Shown in pieces: positions 30,140-40,063 of a stretch of DNA of 64,000 bases. The stretch comes from Desulfofustis limnaeus (lineage in GTDB: Bacteria; Desulfobacterota; Desulfobulbia; Desulfobulbales; Desulfocapsaceae): positions 992,001 through 1,056,000 of the forward strand of contig NZ_AP025516.1 in assembly GCF_023169885.1 (NCBI RefSeq), written 5' to 3'. The translations under genes were made by a program, and so were the position numbers. How positions within the stretch are numbered: the first letter of the stretch is position 1; every line of letters starts with the position of its first letter. The notes beneath the pieces are model-generated. The model made no database searches. It was not told where the DNA came from and worked only from the letters and a program-made list of their open reading frames with translations.

Positions 30140-30880
30140 TCAGGAAAAAGTGCTCTGGTCGCGGAAAACGACCACGGCGCCGGTGATGACCGAATTGTCG
30201 ATGATCGGCGTACTCACATATTCCACCGGAAACCTGGTGCCGTCCCTGGCCCAGAAGACATCGTCGGAGCTGGCATGGACGATGCCGTCCCGATAGGCCT
30301 GGCGAATCGGGCAATCGTTCGGATCGTGGACGCTGCCGTCGGCATAGTGATGGTGCACCAGGTCGTGGTGGCTCCGACCGATCAATTCTTCCCGGGACCA
30401 GCCGAGCATCACCGTTGCAGCAGAATTGACGAAGGTGACGTTACCGTCGGTGTCGAGGCCGAAAATCCCTTCGCCGGCCGAGTTGAGGATTAGCTCCATC
30501 TGCTTTTGCAATTCCTTGCTCTTGGTTTCCGCCTGCAGCCGCTCCGCGATCTCCCGGTTCAGTGAGGCGTTGACCACGCCGATCTCGAAGGTCCGTTTGT
30601 CGATGGCCTGTTCCAGATGATAGCGGCTGTCGGTGAGTTCTTTGTCCCGCTCATCCAAGCTCTTTTGTATTGCATCGATACGCTTGCGCTGCGCCGAGAC
30701 GACGGCAACCATCAGGTACAGGGCCACGCAGAAGAGGGCGACGATGCCGGCGACCGGCCCGATGATGGTGTCTGGTGCTTCGGTTCGGCCCTGGGCGACA
30801 AACGCCGGGACTATCAACAGCAAGGTGTAGATTGCCAGGATGATGCCCAGCAGGGTGGTGTTGCGCGGTGCACTAAGCAT
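30140..30880 (-). CDS. Membrane PAS-domain protein without kinase domain
   Basis: A 246-residue protein. Two hydrophobic helices (about 8-30 and 40-63) precede a coiled coil (about 65-125) and a PAS domain (about 125-240). No HisKA, HATPase, GGDEF or other output follows. It starts with GGAGG upstream, overlaps the end of the kinase gene by 8 bp and precedes the response-regulator gene by 40 bp. It is therefore probably an accessory sensor of that two-component system; this is inferred from position. Confidence 0.8.
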   Translation of the reverse strand: MLSAPRNTTLLGIILAIYTLLLIVPAFVAQGRTEAPDTIIGPVAGIVALFCVALYLMVAVVSAQRKRIDAIQKSLDERDKELTDSRYHLEQAIDKRTFEIGVVNASLNREIAERLQAETKSKELQKQMELILNSAGEGIFGLDTDGNVTFVNSAATVMLGWSREELIGRSHHDLVHHHYADGSVHDPNDCPIRQAYRDGIVHASSDDVFWARDGTRFPVEYVSTPIIDNSVITGAVVVFRDQSTFS

Positions 30881-32921
30881 GGGTGCCTCCTTCGCCGGCG
30901 ACCACCGGCAGATCGAGCTGGACCGTGGTATAGGAGCCGTAGCGGCTCTTTATCCGCAGATAGCCGCCGTTATCCCGGATCAGACCGTAACTGATGCTCA
31001 GACCGAGTCCGGTTCCCTGGCCGTCCGGTTTGGTGGAGAAGAATGGCTCGAAGACCCGTTCGATGAGGCGGTGTTCCAAGCCGGTGCCGTAATCGGTGAC
31101 GCTGATGCGGACGTAGGGAGTTCTGCCGTGGTGGATCAGGGAACCATGGAAGAAAATTTTTTTGTTCGGGTGCGGTTTTGCGTACCGCTCATTGAGCGCG
31201 TACCGGCTGTTGCTGATAACGTTGAGCAACACCTGCTGCACCTGGGAGGCGTTGCAGTAGATGAGCGGCAGGGGTTTGTCGAACTCGAATTCCAGCTTGA
31301 TATCGTCTTTGGTCAGCTGGTGTCTGACCAACTCGATGCAGTCCTGCAGCAGCGACGGACATTTGACCGGTTCCGCTTCTTCGATCCGCGGCCGGGAAAA
31401 ATCGAGCAGATTTTTGACGATGCCGGCGATCCGCTGGCTCTGGTCGATGATCCGGGAGGCGATTTTCTCGCCCTGTTCGTTGGGGGACAGGTCGCGCAGC
31501 ATCTGCGCATAATTGAGGATGCCGTTGATCGGATTGTTGATCTCGTGCGCCACTCCGGCGGCCAATTCACCAATGGAGGCCAATTGCGCGGCCCGGATTG
31601 CTTCCGCCCGGTGCCGTTCCTCCTCGGTCATGTCGCGAGCGACGAGCAGGGTCATATCGTCGTTTACCGAGGCCCGCGGGCAGGGGCTGATGGTGAGCAG
31701 ATAATCGCCGTGCAGGCCGTTGAGTTCGGTATGCAGAATTCGGCTCTTGCCGCTCTGGACAATGGTTTCCAGGGGGCAGGCGGTTTCCCGCTGGCGGCCG
31801 CCGTGGAGGATGACGCAGAGCGATTTGCCGATGACCTCCTCCCGGTTCTTCCGGGAAGCGGTGAGGGTGGCATGGTTGGCGTCGAGGATGGTGCCGGAGC
31901 GGTTGACGATCAGGGCCGGATCTTGGATGGTGGAAAAGATGTTTTCCCATTTGGCGACGGCACTGTCGTAGCGGCGATCAGCGGCCAGTCGATCGGTGAT
32001 GTCGAGGCCGAACAATACCATGCCAACCGTACCTTTTTCCACGTCGGGTTTGATCGAGCTATGCCAGTCGATGGTGCGCTGGCCGCCGTCACGGGTCGAC
32101 AGTGGGGCGCGGAAGCTGAGATGGTGGGGCTCGCTCTTCAACAGGTCGGAGATGAGGTTCTGGTAATGTGGTCGGCTTTCCGGGGCAAGCAGCACGTCGA
32201 CCCAGTAACGCTGCAGAACCTCCTGCTGCAGGAAACCGGTGACCCGTTCCGCCTCCTGGTTGAACCGGATGATCTTGCCGCAGGGGGTTACCGAGACCAT
32301 CAGGGCCTGGATGGAGTCGATGATCTCGTTGTTGAAGTCGCGTTCTGACTGGAGTAGAAGCGAGACGTTGTGGGCGAACAGAGCCAGGGACAGATCGGTG
32401 ATGGTGCCGTCGAGAAAATCCAGTTCGGATTTGGGAAACGAACTGCTTTCGATGGAATAGACGGCGACCACCCCGTAGACCTGATCGCGGTGGGCCAGCG
32501 GCCAATAGCTGGCTGACCGAAACGAGAACTCTCCGGGCAGCAGGGGGATGTGCAGCGGCGGGTTGATCTGTTTCTGCACGATCCGTTTGCGTTTTTCGAT
32601 GGCCCGCCGCGCCGGTTCAATGATCGGTTCGGCGAGCAGTACCTGTTTGCGGAACAACTCCTTGGTGCCGTCATGCCGCTGCACCGGAAGAAAGAAGGCG
32701 AGCGGCAGCAGATGGTTGTCTTCGGGGTTCCAGCGGCCCACCCAGCCGCCGCAGAAATCACTGTTGTCCAGCATGATTTCGCCACACCTGGTTAGGATCT
32801 CGTTGCGGCTGAGCCGGGACAGATCGGCGTTGCTCAGACGGTTGATGGCGCGCAACACTTTGGTTCGACGGAGCAGGACCTTGGTGCCGAAGGCGGCCGG
32901 GGGCGATGTCGACGCTGCCAT
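30873..32921 (-). CDS. Sensor histidine kinase (GAF-PAS-PAS-HisKA-HATPase)
   Basis: A cytoplasmic-looking kinase of 682 residues with no clear membrane segment. A GAF-like region (about 30-190) and two PAS domains (about 200-440) precede the dimerisation box ASIGELAAGVAHEINNP, in which the phosphorylated His follows VA. The ATPase domain shows NVISNSRYAL, DYGTGL and GTGLGLSISYGL. It should phosphorylate the downstream NtrC-type regulator. A start 90 bases further upstream is open but would add a non-family extension. Confidence 0.93.
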   Translation of the reverse strand: MAASTSPPAAFGTKVLLRRTKVLRAINRLSNADLSRLSRNEILTRCGEIMLDNSDFCGGWVGRWNPEDNHLLPLAFFLPVQRHDGTKELFRKQVLLAEPIIEPARRAIEKRKRIVQKQINPPLHIPLLPGEFSFRSASYWPLAHRDQVYGVVAVYSIESSSFPKSELDFLDGTITDLSLALFAHNVSLLLQSERDFNNEIIDSIQALMVSVTPCGKIIRFNQEAERVTGFLQQEVLQRYWVDVLLAPESRPHYQNLISDLLKSEPHHLSFRAPLSTRDGGQRTIDWHSSIKPDVEKGTVGMVLFGLDITDRLAADRRYDSAVAKWENIFSTIQDPALIVNRSGTILDANHATLTASRKNREEVIGKSLCVILHGGRQRETACPLETIVQSGKSRILHTELNGLHGDYLLTISPCPRASVNDDMTLLVARDMTEEERHRAEAIRAAQLASIGELAAGVAHEINNPINGILNYAQMLRDLSPNEQGEKIASRIIDQSQRIAGIVKNLLDFSRPRIEEAEPVKCPSLLQDCIELVRHQLTKDDIKLEFEFDKPLPLIYCNASQVQQVLLNVISNSRYALNERYAKPHPNKKIFFHGSLIHHGRTPYVRISVTDYGTGLEHRLIERVFEPFFSTKPDGQGTGLGLSISYGLIRDNGGYLRIKSRYGSYTTVQLDLPVVAGEGGTHA

Positions 32922-33084
32922 GTGACCTGGTCTCCCTGGAAGCACTTTTTCGAAGTGGTTCAACAACCGTGTTGCAAGTAACAACCGGTGGAACCGACAC
33001 CAGTATACCACATAATTGTGGCATCACCGGGCGGCGGGGTCCTATGTTGTCGTTTTATGCAACTTTCACACCCGAAAACAGCTT

Positions 33085-33115
33085 CGCCGCCTCCGGGAGT
33101 TGTCCGGAGGCGGCG
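33085..33115 (-). terminator. Terminator-like stem-loop after the CBS-ACT gene
   Basis: A 12-bp stem CGCCGCCTCCGG with a 7-nt loop begins 28 bp past the stop; a short T-containing tail (GCTGTTTTC) follows on the minus strand. Confidence 0.6.
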
Positions 33116-33143
33116 AGGTCTGGCGTGTCGGCGGAAAATCGGA

Positions 33144-33824
33144 TCAGGCAGCCGTAGAAGGGAGGTAGGGGGTGACGTCCTTGACGTAGTGGGTCATCAC
33201 CTTGTAGTTGCTGCGGTTCAGGGCGGCAACAGCACGGGCCCCGTCATCGCCGGGAATGCGCAGAATGACCTGATAGATGCCGGGGTGATGGCGCAGCGGC
33301 CAGGTGACCATACTCTTGATGTTGATGGCATGATCGCGCAGGAGGGCGCTTATCTCGGCCAGGGTGCCGATGCGGTCCTCAACCAACACGCTGATGCGCA
33401 CCGATTCCTCGCTCATGCCGATGGCCTCGAGCAGCACATGCATGACATCGGTGCTGGTGACGATACCGACCAGGTCGTCGCCTTCGATGACCGGCAGCGA
33501 ATTGATATTGTTGGTCTGCATGATATAGGCGGCCCGTTCGATGGTCGTCTCCGGGGTGACGGTGACCACGGTCTTGACCATGATCATCTTGACCGTGATC
33601 TTGTCCAGCAGGTACCCCAGTTCGTGGGCGCTCAGGGTGGTTGCCGGCGAGGCCCAGTATTGTCTCAGGTCACGATCCGACAAGAGTCCGATCAGCTTTC
33701 CCTTGTCGTTGACCACCAGCAGGTGATCGATCCGTTTCTCTTCGATGAGTTTCCGCGCTTCCACAAGCGTCGCTTCGGGTGGAACGGTGATCAGGTCGGT
33801 GTGCATGATCCGGCCGATATACAT
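33144..33824 (-). CDS. CBS-CBS-ACT protein, AcuB-like
   Basis: A 226-residue cytoplasmic sensor-type protein. Two CBS domains (about 7-60 and 78-135) would bind an adenine nucleotide, and an ACT domain (about 143-215) would bind an amino acid or related ligand. AGGAGGG precedes the ATG (MYIGRIM). The same domain order occurs in AcuB. It is divergent from the iorAB operon, with repeat R1 copy A between, so a regulatory tie to amino-acid oxidation is plausible but not shown. Confidence 0.88.
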   Translation of the reverse strand: MYIGRIMHTDLITVPPEATLVEARKLIEEKRIDHLLVVNDKGKLIGLLSDRDLRQYWASPATTLSAHELGYLLDKITVKMIMVKTVVTVTPETTIERAAYIMQTNNINSLPVIEGDDLVGIVTSTDVMHVLLEAIGMSEESVRISVLVEDRIGTLAEISALLRDHAINIKSMVTWPLRHHPGIYQVILRIPGDDGARAVAALNRSNYKVMTHYVKDVTPYLPSTAA

Positions 33825-34060
33825 GATAGCCCTCCTGGTAGTGGCGAACGGGATAAAAGTGTTGTTTCTCCCCCTTGTCTCTGCATTATACGGTATCGGC
33901 GCGGGAAAACAACTACATTCGCCGGATAACAGACGGCAATAAATGAAGATTTTGTCCGGTTCGAGGACGGGTTGCCAGGGCTGGAGAGGTCGACGGTCGA
34001 CGCTTCTGCCCCAGATAAAAAGGTTCATCCAACGTAGGGTACATATCTGCGATCGGGGAG

Positions 34061-34239
34061 GTGAAGGGCATCGCTGGAAAACGCCTCGCGGAGGCCCGCT
34101 GGCGCGCCACAATAGGCCCCGTAGGGTTGCGGACAGGACGTCCGCAACTGACAGCAGGCCATGGATGGCCTGTCTGTCAGCCGTGGTGTGACAGCGATCA
34201 GGCCGAAGAGCAGCGTTTGGAAGCGATGTCCTTCGCCGG
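34061..34239 (+). repeat. Structured repeat R1, copy A
   Basis: A non-coding element of about 175-180 nt, also at 52735-52910 (inverted) and 61091-61270. The ends pair: a 15-bp helix with CATCGCT in its left arm, a GGA/GGA internal loop, then AAACGC/GCGTTT. Inside are the hairpin GTTGCGGAC/GTCCGCAAC and a CTGACAG/CTGTCAG stem. It lies in the 590-bp spacer between the CBS-ACT gene and iorA; I see no gene in that spacer. Confidence 0.8.
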
Positions 34240-34413
34240 TTCTTCTACCCGTCACGGCAAAAAGGAGGCTTGAGCCGGATCAACCAAAAAAAACTTGCTC
34301 GATTTCCTGATTTCAGAGTAGTTTTCCCAATTACCTCGAAACTCGGCTCGGTCCGGGCCGACGTGCCAGCGATCATTGGAATTCAATACAAGGAGTGAAA
34401 CACATCGTTTCTC

Positions 34414-36231
34414 ATGACTGAACGCACAGCAGATACCATACGATGGCTCTCCGGAAACGAGGCGATTGCCCTCGGCGCCTGGGAAGCAGGGGTCCGGGTC
34501 GCCTCCGGCTATCCGGGAACGCCGTCCACCGAAATCATGGAACACCTCTCCGGCTACGAGGGGGTGTACACCGAGTGGGCACCCAATGAAAAAGTCGCGC
34601 TTGAGGTGGCCATCGGGGCGTCTTTCGCCGGCGGTCGGGCCCTGGCGACCATGAAGCATGTGGGGCTCAACGTGGCCGCCGATCCGCTGTTCACCGCCGC
34701 CTACACCGGCGGCCGGGGCGGGTTGGTGATCCTCACCGCCGACGATCCTGACATGCATTCCTCGCAAAACGAACAGGATAACCGCAATTACGCGCTGGCG
34801 GCCAAGCTGCCCATGCTCGAGCCGAGCGATCCGGCCGAGTCCCGTGAATTCGTCAAGATCGCCTTCGCCCTGAGCGAGGAGTTGGATACCCCGGTGTTGC
34901 TGCGGATCACCACCCGGATCGCCCATGTCAAAGGGGTGGTCGGGACCGGTGAGCGTGTTGAATCGCCGCTGCAGCCACGCATCGAAAAGCATCCCGAGAA
35001 GTTCGTCATGTTGCCGGCTATGGCGCGTCGACGCCGGCTTCATGTGGAAGAGCGGATGCAACGCAGCCGGGCACTGGCCGAGACGGTACCGTACAACCGG
35101 GTTGAAGCGGGTGATCGGAAGCGCGGCTTCATCACCTCGAGTGTGTCCTATCTCTACGTCAAGGAGGCCTTCCCTGAGGCGACCGTGCTCAAACTCGGCA
35201 TGTGCTGGCCGTTACCCGAGAAGAAGATCAGAGACTTTGCGGCTAGCGTCGACGAACTCTTCATCGTCGAGGAACTGGATCCGTTTCTGGAGACCCAGAT
35301 CAAGGCCATGGGCATCCCGTGCCGGGGCAAGGAACTGATTCCGGCCATCGGCGAATTGAACACGGCCATTGTCCGCAAGGCCATCGATCCCGGGCGGCAA
35401 CCGGTCGAACTGTTCGAATCGGTGCCGCTGCCGCCGCGGCCGCCGAACATGTGTCCGGGCTGCCCGCACCGGGGCATCTTCTTCAATTTGTCGCGGATGA
35501 AACTGTTTGTTTCCGGCGATATCGGCTGTTACACCCTGGGCTTTTTACCACCGCTCAACGCGCTCGATACCACGGTCTGCATGGGGGCTTCGATTCCCAT
35601 GGCCCATGGCATGGTCAAGGCCATCGGGCCGGAGGCAAACCAGCAGGTGGTGTCGGTGATCGGCGATTCGACCTTTGTCCATTCCGGCATCACCGGCCTG
35701 ATCAATTCAGTCTACAACGGTTCGGCCGCCACGCTGATCATTCTCGATAACCGGATTACCGCCATGACCGGGCAGCAGCCGAACCCGGCATCGGGGACCT
35801 CGATCAAAGGCGAGCCGGCCCAGTCTCTGGATCTGGAGGCGTTGTGCCGGGCGGTCGGTGTCAAGCACGTACGGGTGGTCAACCCCCACGAAGTGCCGGA
35901 GTGCCGTAAGATCATCAAGGAAGAAGTGGAACGGGACGAAATGTCGGTGATCATCGCCCGTGCCCCCTGTGTGTTGCTGCCCGAGTTGAAGCTGCGCAAA
36001 CCGGTCAGTTATTATACCAATATTGACAATTGTGTCGGCTGTACTTCCTGCATCCGGCTCGGTTGTCCGGCCATCAGCTGGCATCCGTTGGCCGAGGGGG
36101 AAGCCGAGGCGCGGGGATACAAGAAGAGCCAGAAAGGGTACTCCCAGATCGACGAGGTGCTGTGCAATGATTGCGGCCAGTGCGCTTCTCTGTGTAAATT
36201 CAATGCCATTACCAGGGGGGAGCCGAAATGA
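34414..36231 (+). CDS. iorA: Indolepyruvate:ferredoxin oxidoreductase, alpha subunit
   Basis: The large TPP- and Fe-S-containing subunit that oxidatively decarboxylates arylpyruvates to aryl-acetyl-CoA with reduction of ferredoxin; 605 residues. The TPP region contains GDIGCYTLG and GDSTFVHSGITGL. The C-terminus carries two Fe-S clusters of ferredoxin type, CVGCTSCIRLGC and CNDCGQCASLC. Its stop overlaps the iorB start (ATGA). The neighbouring paaK and liv genes fit degradation of Phe, Tyr and Trp. Confidence 0.95.
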   Translation: MTERTADTIRWLSGNEAIALGAWEAGVRVASGYPGTPSTEIMEHLSGYEGVYTEWAPNEKVALEVAIGASFAGGRALATMKHVGLNVAADPLFTAAYTGGRGGLVILTADDPDMHSSQNEQDNRNYALAAKLPMLEPSDPAESREFVKIAFALSEELDTPVLLRITTRIAHVKGVVGTGERVESPLQPRIEKHPEKFVMLPAMARRRRLHVEERMQRSRALAETVPYNRVEAGDRKRGFITSSVSYLYVKEAFPEATVLKLGMCWPLPEKKIRDFAASVDELFIVEELDPFLETQIKAMGIPCRGKELIPAIGELNTAIVRKAIDPGRQPVELFESVPLPPRPPNMCPGCPHRGIFFNLSRMKLFVSGDIGCYTLGFLPPLNALDTTVCMGASIPMAHGMVKAIGPEANQQVVSVIGDSTFVHSGITGLINSVYNGSAATLIILDNRITAMTGQQPNPASGTSIKGEPAQSLDLEALCRAVGVKHVRVVNPHEVPECRKIIKEEVERDEMSVIIARAPCVLLPELKLRKPVSYYTNIDNCVGCTSCIRLGCPAISWHPLAEGEAEARGYKKSQKGYSQIDEVLCNDCGQCASLCKFNAITRGEPK

Positions 36232-36815
36232 TGAGCGATAATAAGAATATTCTTTTTTCCGGAGTCGGCGGCCAGGGGATCCTGCTGGCCAGCGAGTTGA
36301 CGGCGTATGCCTTGCTGGCTGCCGGATTTGACGTGAAAAAGAGCGAGGTCCACGGCATGGCCCAGCGTGGCGGTTCGGTGACCGCGCAACTGCGTTACGG
36401 GGCCAAGGTCTATTCGCCGCTCATCGATCCCGGTTGCGCCGATGTGCAGATGGCTTTCGAGATGATGGAGGCGGTCCGCTATCTCCCCTATCTGCATCGG
36501 GGCAGCAAGGTCATCGTCAACACCCAGCAGATCCTGCCGCCGTCGGTGGCCACCGGTCAGGCGGAGTATCCGCGCGATGTGCTGCAGGAATTGACCCGGC
36601 GCGGCATCGAGGTGATCGCCGTCGATGCCTTTGCCATCGCCCGTGAGGCCGGCGAGGTGCGTACTGCCAACGTGGCGCTGGTGGGGGCCCTGTCGGTGCA
36701 GTTGCCAGTGGACGAGGGGGTGTTTCATCGAATCATCGAGGAGCATGTACCGGAGCGCTTCCGTACCGAGAACATGAAGGCCTTCGCAGCCGGCCGTCAG
36801 GCCGGGCTGCGTTGA
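36228..36815 (+). CDS. iorB: Indolepyruvate:ferredoxin oxidoreductase, beta subunit
   Basis: The small subunit of the arylpyruvate oxidoreductase, 195 residues, of the pyruvate:ferredoxin oxidoreductase gamma-type fold. The [11 protein letters not shown] motif lies near residues 11-21, followed by [12 protein letters not shown]. It starts inside the iorA stop codon; a second in-frame ATG follows immediately. A paaK gene follows after about 20 bp. Confidence 0.95.
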   Translation: MMSDNKNILFSGVGGQGILLASELTAYALLAAGFDVKKSEVHGMAQRGGSVTAQLRYGAKVYSPLIDPGCADVQMAFEMMEAVRYLPYLHRGSKVIVNTQQILPPSVATGQAEYPRDVLQELTRRGIEVIAVDAFAIAREAGEVRTANVALVGALSVQLPVDEGVFHRIIEEHVPERFRTENMKAFAAGRQAGLR

Positions 36816-36837
36816 GACAGCACAGGAGAAAGTGGTC

Positions 36838-38148
36838 ATGTCGACAATCTACTGGGAAGAAGAGGTGGAGACCCTGCCCCGGGCCGGCCTTGAATCGATT
36901 CAGCTGAAACGGCTGCAACGTCTGGTGGCCCGGGTCTATGGCAAGGTGGCACCGTATCGGCAGAAGATGGATGCCGTCGGCATCAAACCCCAGGACATCC
37001 GCTGCCTGGCCGATCTCAGCAAGCTCCCCTTTACGGTGAAAGAGGATCTGCGGGCCAATTACCCATTCGGCCTGTTCACCGTACCGCTCGACGAGGTGGT
37101 ACGGGTCCACGCCTCTTCCGGTACCACCGGGAAACCGACGGTTGTCGGCTACACCAAAAAGGACATCGATACCTGGGCCTCGCTGATGGCCCGGGCACTG
37201 GCCTGTGCCGGCGCTACCAGTGGTGACATGGTACACAACGCCTACGGCTACGGTCTGTTCACCGGCGGTCTGGGGGCCCATTACGGCGCCGAGAAACTGG
37301 GGGCCACCGTTATTCCGGTGTCCGGCGGCAACACCAAACGCCAGATCACCATCATGAAGGATTTCGGCTCCACGGTCCTACTCTCCACCCCGTCCTACGC
37401 CCTGAACCTGGCCGAGACGATGGACGAGATGGGGATCGATCCACAGGAATTGTCGCTGCGGGTCGGCATCTTCGGCGCCGAACCGTGGAGCGAAAACATG
37501 CGCGAAGAGGTGGAGCGCAAGCTGAACCTGAAGGCGGTCGATATCTACGGGCTGTCCGAGGTCATCGGTCCGGGCGTGGCCATGGAGTGTCTGCAGACTA
37601 CCAAAGGCATGCATATCTTCGAGGACCACTTTCTCCCTGAAATCATCGATCCGGCCACCGGCGAGGTGCTGCCCCCCGGCCAGCAGGGCGAACTGGTCTT
37701 CACCACGCTGACCAAGGAGGCCTTCCCGATCATCCGCTACCGCACCAAGGATATCTCCAGCCTCTGTTATGACACCTGCGAGTGCGGCCGGACCCTGGTG
37801 CGGATGGGCAAGGTGACCGGGCGCACCGACGACATGTTGATCATCAGGGGAGTCAACGTCTTCCCGTCCCAGGTCGAGCATGTCCTGGTCGGTATCGAAG
37901 GCGTCGAGCCGCATTACCAGATCGTCGTCGAACGGGAAGGGTCGATGGATACCATGACGGTCGAGGTGGAGATCAGCGACCGGATCTTCAGTGACGAGGT
38001 CAAGCAGATCGAGCAGCTGACACACCGGATCACTGCCGACATCAAGGATATCCTCGGCGTCACCTGTCGGGTCAAGTTGGTCAACCCGCGGGCCATCCAG
38101 CGGAGCGAAGGCAAGGCGCAGCGGGTCATCGACAAGCGGAAAATCTGA
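36838..38148 (+). CDS. paaK: Phenylacetate-CoA ligase, copy 1
   Basis: An AMP-forming aryl-acetate CoA ligase, 436 residues, the usual PaaK length. The adenylate motif [14 protein letters not shown] is near residue 95, then [21 protein letters not shown] and [18 protein letters not shown]. In an iorAB operon it can activate aryl-acetates or act on aryl-acetyl-CoA produced by Ior. AGGAG is suitably placed for this ATG; a GTG six bases upstream is less likely. The ACT-domain gene follows after 17 bp. Confidence 0.93.
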   Translation: MSTIYWEEEVETLPRAGLESIQLKRLQRLVARVYGKVAPYRQKMDAVGIKPQDIRCLADLSKLPFTVKEDLRANYPFGLFTVPLDEVVRVHASSGTTGKPTVVGYTKKDIDTWASLMARALACAGATSGDMVHNAYGYGLFTGGLGAHYGAEKLGATVIPVSGGNTKRQITIMKDFGSTVLLSTPSYALNLAETMDEMGIDPQELSLRVGIFGAEPWSENMREEVERKLNLKAVDIYGLSEVIGPGVAMECLQTTKGMHIFEDHFLPEIIDPATGEVLPPGQQGELVFTTLTKEAFPIIRYRTKDISSLCYDTCECGRTLVRMGKVTGRTDDMLIIRGVNVFPSQVEHVLVGIEGVEPHYQIVVEREGSMDTMTVEVEISDRIFSDEVKQIEQLTHRITADIKDILGVTCRVKLVNPRAIQRSEGKAQRVIDKRKI

Positions 38149-38165
38149 TTTCGGGAGAAACAGCC

Positions 38166-38597
38166 ATGCGGGTACAGCAGATAGCGGTCTTTTTGGAAAA
38201 CAAATCGGGACGGTTGGCTGAGATCACCTCGATTCTGGCGGAAAACGGCATCAACATCCGGGCACTCTCGGTTGCCGATACCGCTGATTTCGGCATTCTG
38301 CGTCTCATTGTCGACAAGGTGGACCTGGCCGAACAAGCCCTTCGGGCCGGCGGCTTCACCGTTGGTAAAACCAACGTCATCGCGGTCGAAGTGCCGGATC
38401 GGACGGGTGGCCTGGCATCGGTGCTGAAGAGCATCAAAGAGGCCAGCCTCAACGTTGAGTATATGTACGCCTTTGTCAACAAGACCGGGGAGAATGCCGT
38501 ACTGATCTTCCGTTTTGAAGAGATGGATCGAGCCATCGAGACCTTGCTCAAGGATGGCTTCACCATCCTCGAGAGTCAGCAGATCTATAATTTGTAG
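38166..38597 (+). CDS. Tandem ACT-domain protein
   Basis: A 143-residue protein made of two ACT domains (about 1-68 and 70-140); the first has the NKSGRLAEITSILAENGINIRAL pattern in part. No catalytic domain is attached. Proteins of this kind commonly accompany paaK in anaerobes and probably sense an aromatic amino acid or its product. It is in the same transcript as iorAB and paaK; 210 bp separate it from livK. Confidence 0.9.
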   Translation: MRVQQIAVFLENKSGRLAEITSILAENGINIRALSVADTADFGILRLIVDKVDLAEQALRAGGFTVGKTNVIAVEVPDRTGGLASVLKSIKEASLNVEYMYAFVNKTGENAVLIFRFEEMDRAIETLLKDGFTILESQQIYNL

Positions 38598-38807
38598 GAA
38601 CTGGTTGCGACCGGCGTCAGCCGGTTTGGCCGGGACCCCGTCGGACACCGGTGCCGGCCGGCAACAGCGATCGGGCTGTCGACACGATGGTCCGGTTGAT
38701 ACTCCCGGCGTCCGACTGGCAGTGAGGGCCCTGCCGGTCATCAGCAACGAACGGCAGGCAGCGTCCGGGCTGTGCGTGCTGCCGTTCAACAGCAGGAGGG
38801 GAATGAG

Positions 38808-39953
38808 ATGAAAGGGTATCGTTTGATCTGGGTCGTTGTGATCCTGGGCTTGCTTGGTGCTCCGGCGGTTATGGCCGAAACCTTGAAGGTCGGGGCCATC
38901 CTCGCCGTTACCGGGCCGGCTGCCTTTCTCGGCGGGCCGGAAGCGCGGACCATCGAGATGCTGGCCGATGAGGTCAACCAGGCCGGCGGCATCAACGGCC
39001 ACAAGCTGGAGTTGATCATCAAGGACTCCGGGGGCAGCCCGGAAAAGGCCATCTCGTTTGCCAAGCAACTGATCGAGGAAGAGCGGGTAGTGGCGGTACT
39101 CGGCCCGTCCACCTCCGGTGAGTCGATGGCGGTGAAGAAAATCTTCGAAGAGAGTCAGACACCGCTGCTCTCCTGCGCCGCTGCCGAAGTGATCGTCAAC
39201 CCGGTGGGTCGCTACGTGTTCAAGACCCCGCAGAGCGACTCGTTTGCCGTCAAGCGCATCTTCATGACCATGCAGGACCTGGGAATCAGCAAGATTGCGG
39301 TCTTGGCCGGAAATACCGGCTTCGGCAAAGCGGGCAAGGAACAACTGCTGGCCATTGCCCCGACCATGGGCGTCGAGGTGGTGGAAGAGGAAGTCTACGA
39401 CAAAGATGCCAACGACTTGTCGGCAGTGATCGCAAAACTCAAGGCCAACAAGGATGTACAGGCAGTGGTCAACTGGTCGATCGTGCCGGCCCAGGCCATT
39501 GTGGCCAAGAATATGCGCCAGGCCGGATGGGATGTGCCGCTCTTCCAGAGCCACGGTTTCGGCAATATCAAGTACGTGGAAGCAGCCGGTGCCGCCGCCG
39601 AGGGGATTATCTTCCCGGCCGGCCGATTGCTGATCGCCGATAAGCTGCCGGCCGATCACCCGCAAAAAGAGCTGTTGACCACCTACAAGGCTGATTATGA
39701 AAGCCGTTACCAGGAGCAGGCCTCGACCTTCGGTGGTCACGCCTACGATGCCTTTATCATTCTCAAAGCGGCCATCGTCAACGGCGGCACCGACCAGGAG
39801 TCGATTCGCGACGAGATCGAGAAACTCACCGGTCTGCCGGGTACCGCCGGTATCTTCAACTTTTCACCGGAAGATCACAACGGTCTCGATCTGGACTCGT
39901 TCGAGATGGTGACCGTCAAGGACGGGGCCTTCGTGCCGTACGAGAAACCGTGA
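38808..39953 (+). CDS. livK: Branched-chain/aromatic amino-acid ABC transporter, binding protein
   Basis: A periplasmic solute-binding protein of the Leu/Ile/Val type, 381 residues. The signal peptide ends at VMAE (about residue 23). The mature part begins LKVGAILAVTGPAAFLGG, and GPSTSGE and AFIILKAA segments follow. AGGAGGG precedes the ATG. It heads the livKHMGF set placed between two paaK genes, so an aromatic amino acid or aryl-acid ligand is likely; the ligand is inferred from context. Confidence 0.93.
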   Translation: MKGYRLIWVVVILGLLGAPAVMAETLKVGAILAVTGPAAFLGGPEARTIEMLADEVNQAGGINGHKLELIIKDSGGSPEKAISFAKQLIEEERVVAVLGPSTSGESMAVKKIFEESQTPLLSCAAAEVIVNPVGRYVFKTPQSDSFAVKRIFMTMQDLGISKIAVLAGNTGFGKAGKEQLLAIAPTMGVEVVEEEVYDKDANDLSAVIAKLKANKDVQAVVNWSIVPAQAIVAKNMRQAGWDVPLFQSHGFGNIKYVEAAGAAAEGIIFPAGRLLIADKLPADHPQKELLTTYKADYESRYQEQASTFGGHAYDAFIILKAAIVNGGTDQESIRDEIEKLTGLPGTAGIFNFSPEDHNGLDLDSFEMVTVKDGAFVPYEKP

Positions 39954-40063
39954 TGAACGGTAGGCGCGACGGAGCCCTCGTTTCTCAATCGCCCGTGTCG
40001 TGTGGGGTCGGCTGCTCTCAGTCTCACGCCTTGCCCGGGTGCGAGGCCGGGTCGGATTGATCG

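Noticed and set aside
30840-32348. Plus-strand reading frame of 502 codons
   Set aside because: Antisense to the histidine kinase gene; no family pattern.
32950-33040. Possible sigma-54 promoter before the kinase gene
   Set aside because: The best match has GG and GC one base too close together.
34061-34239. R1 as a CRISPR, tRNA or known IS end
   Set aside because: There is no repeat-spacer pattern, no tRNA fold, no transposase, and the conserved unit is the whole 175-nt fold.
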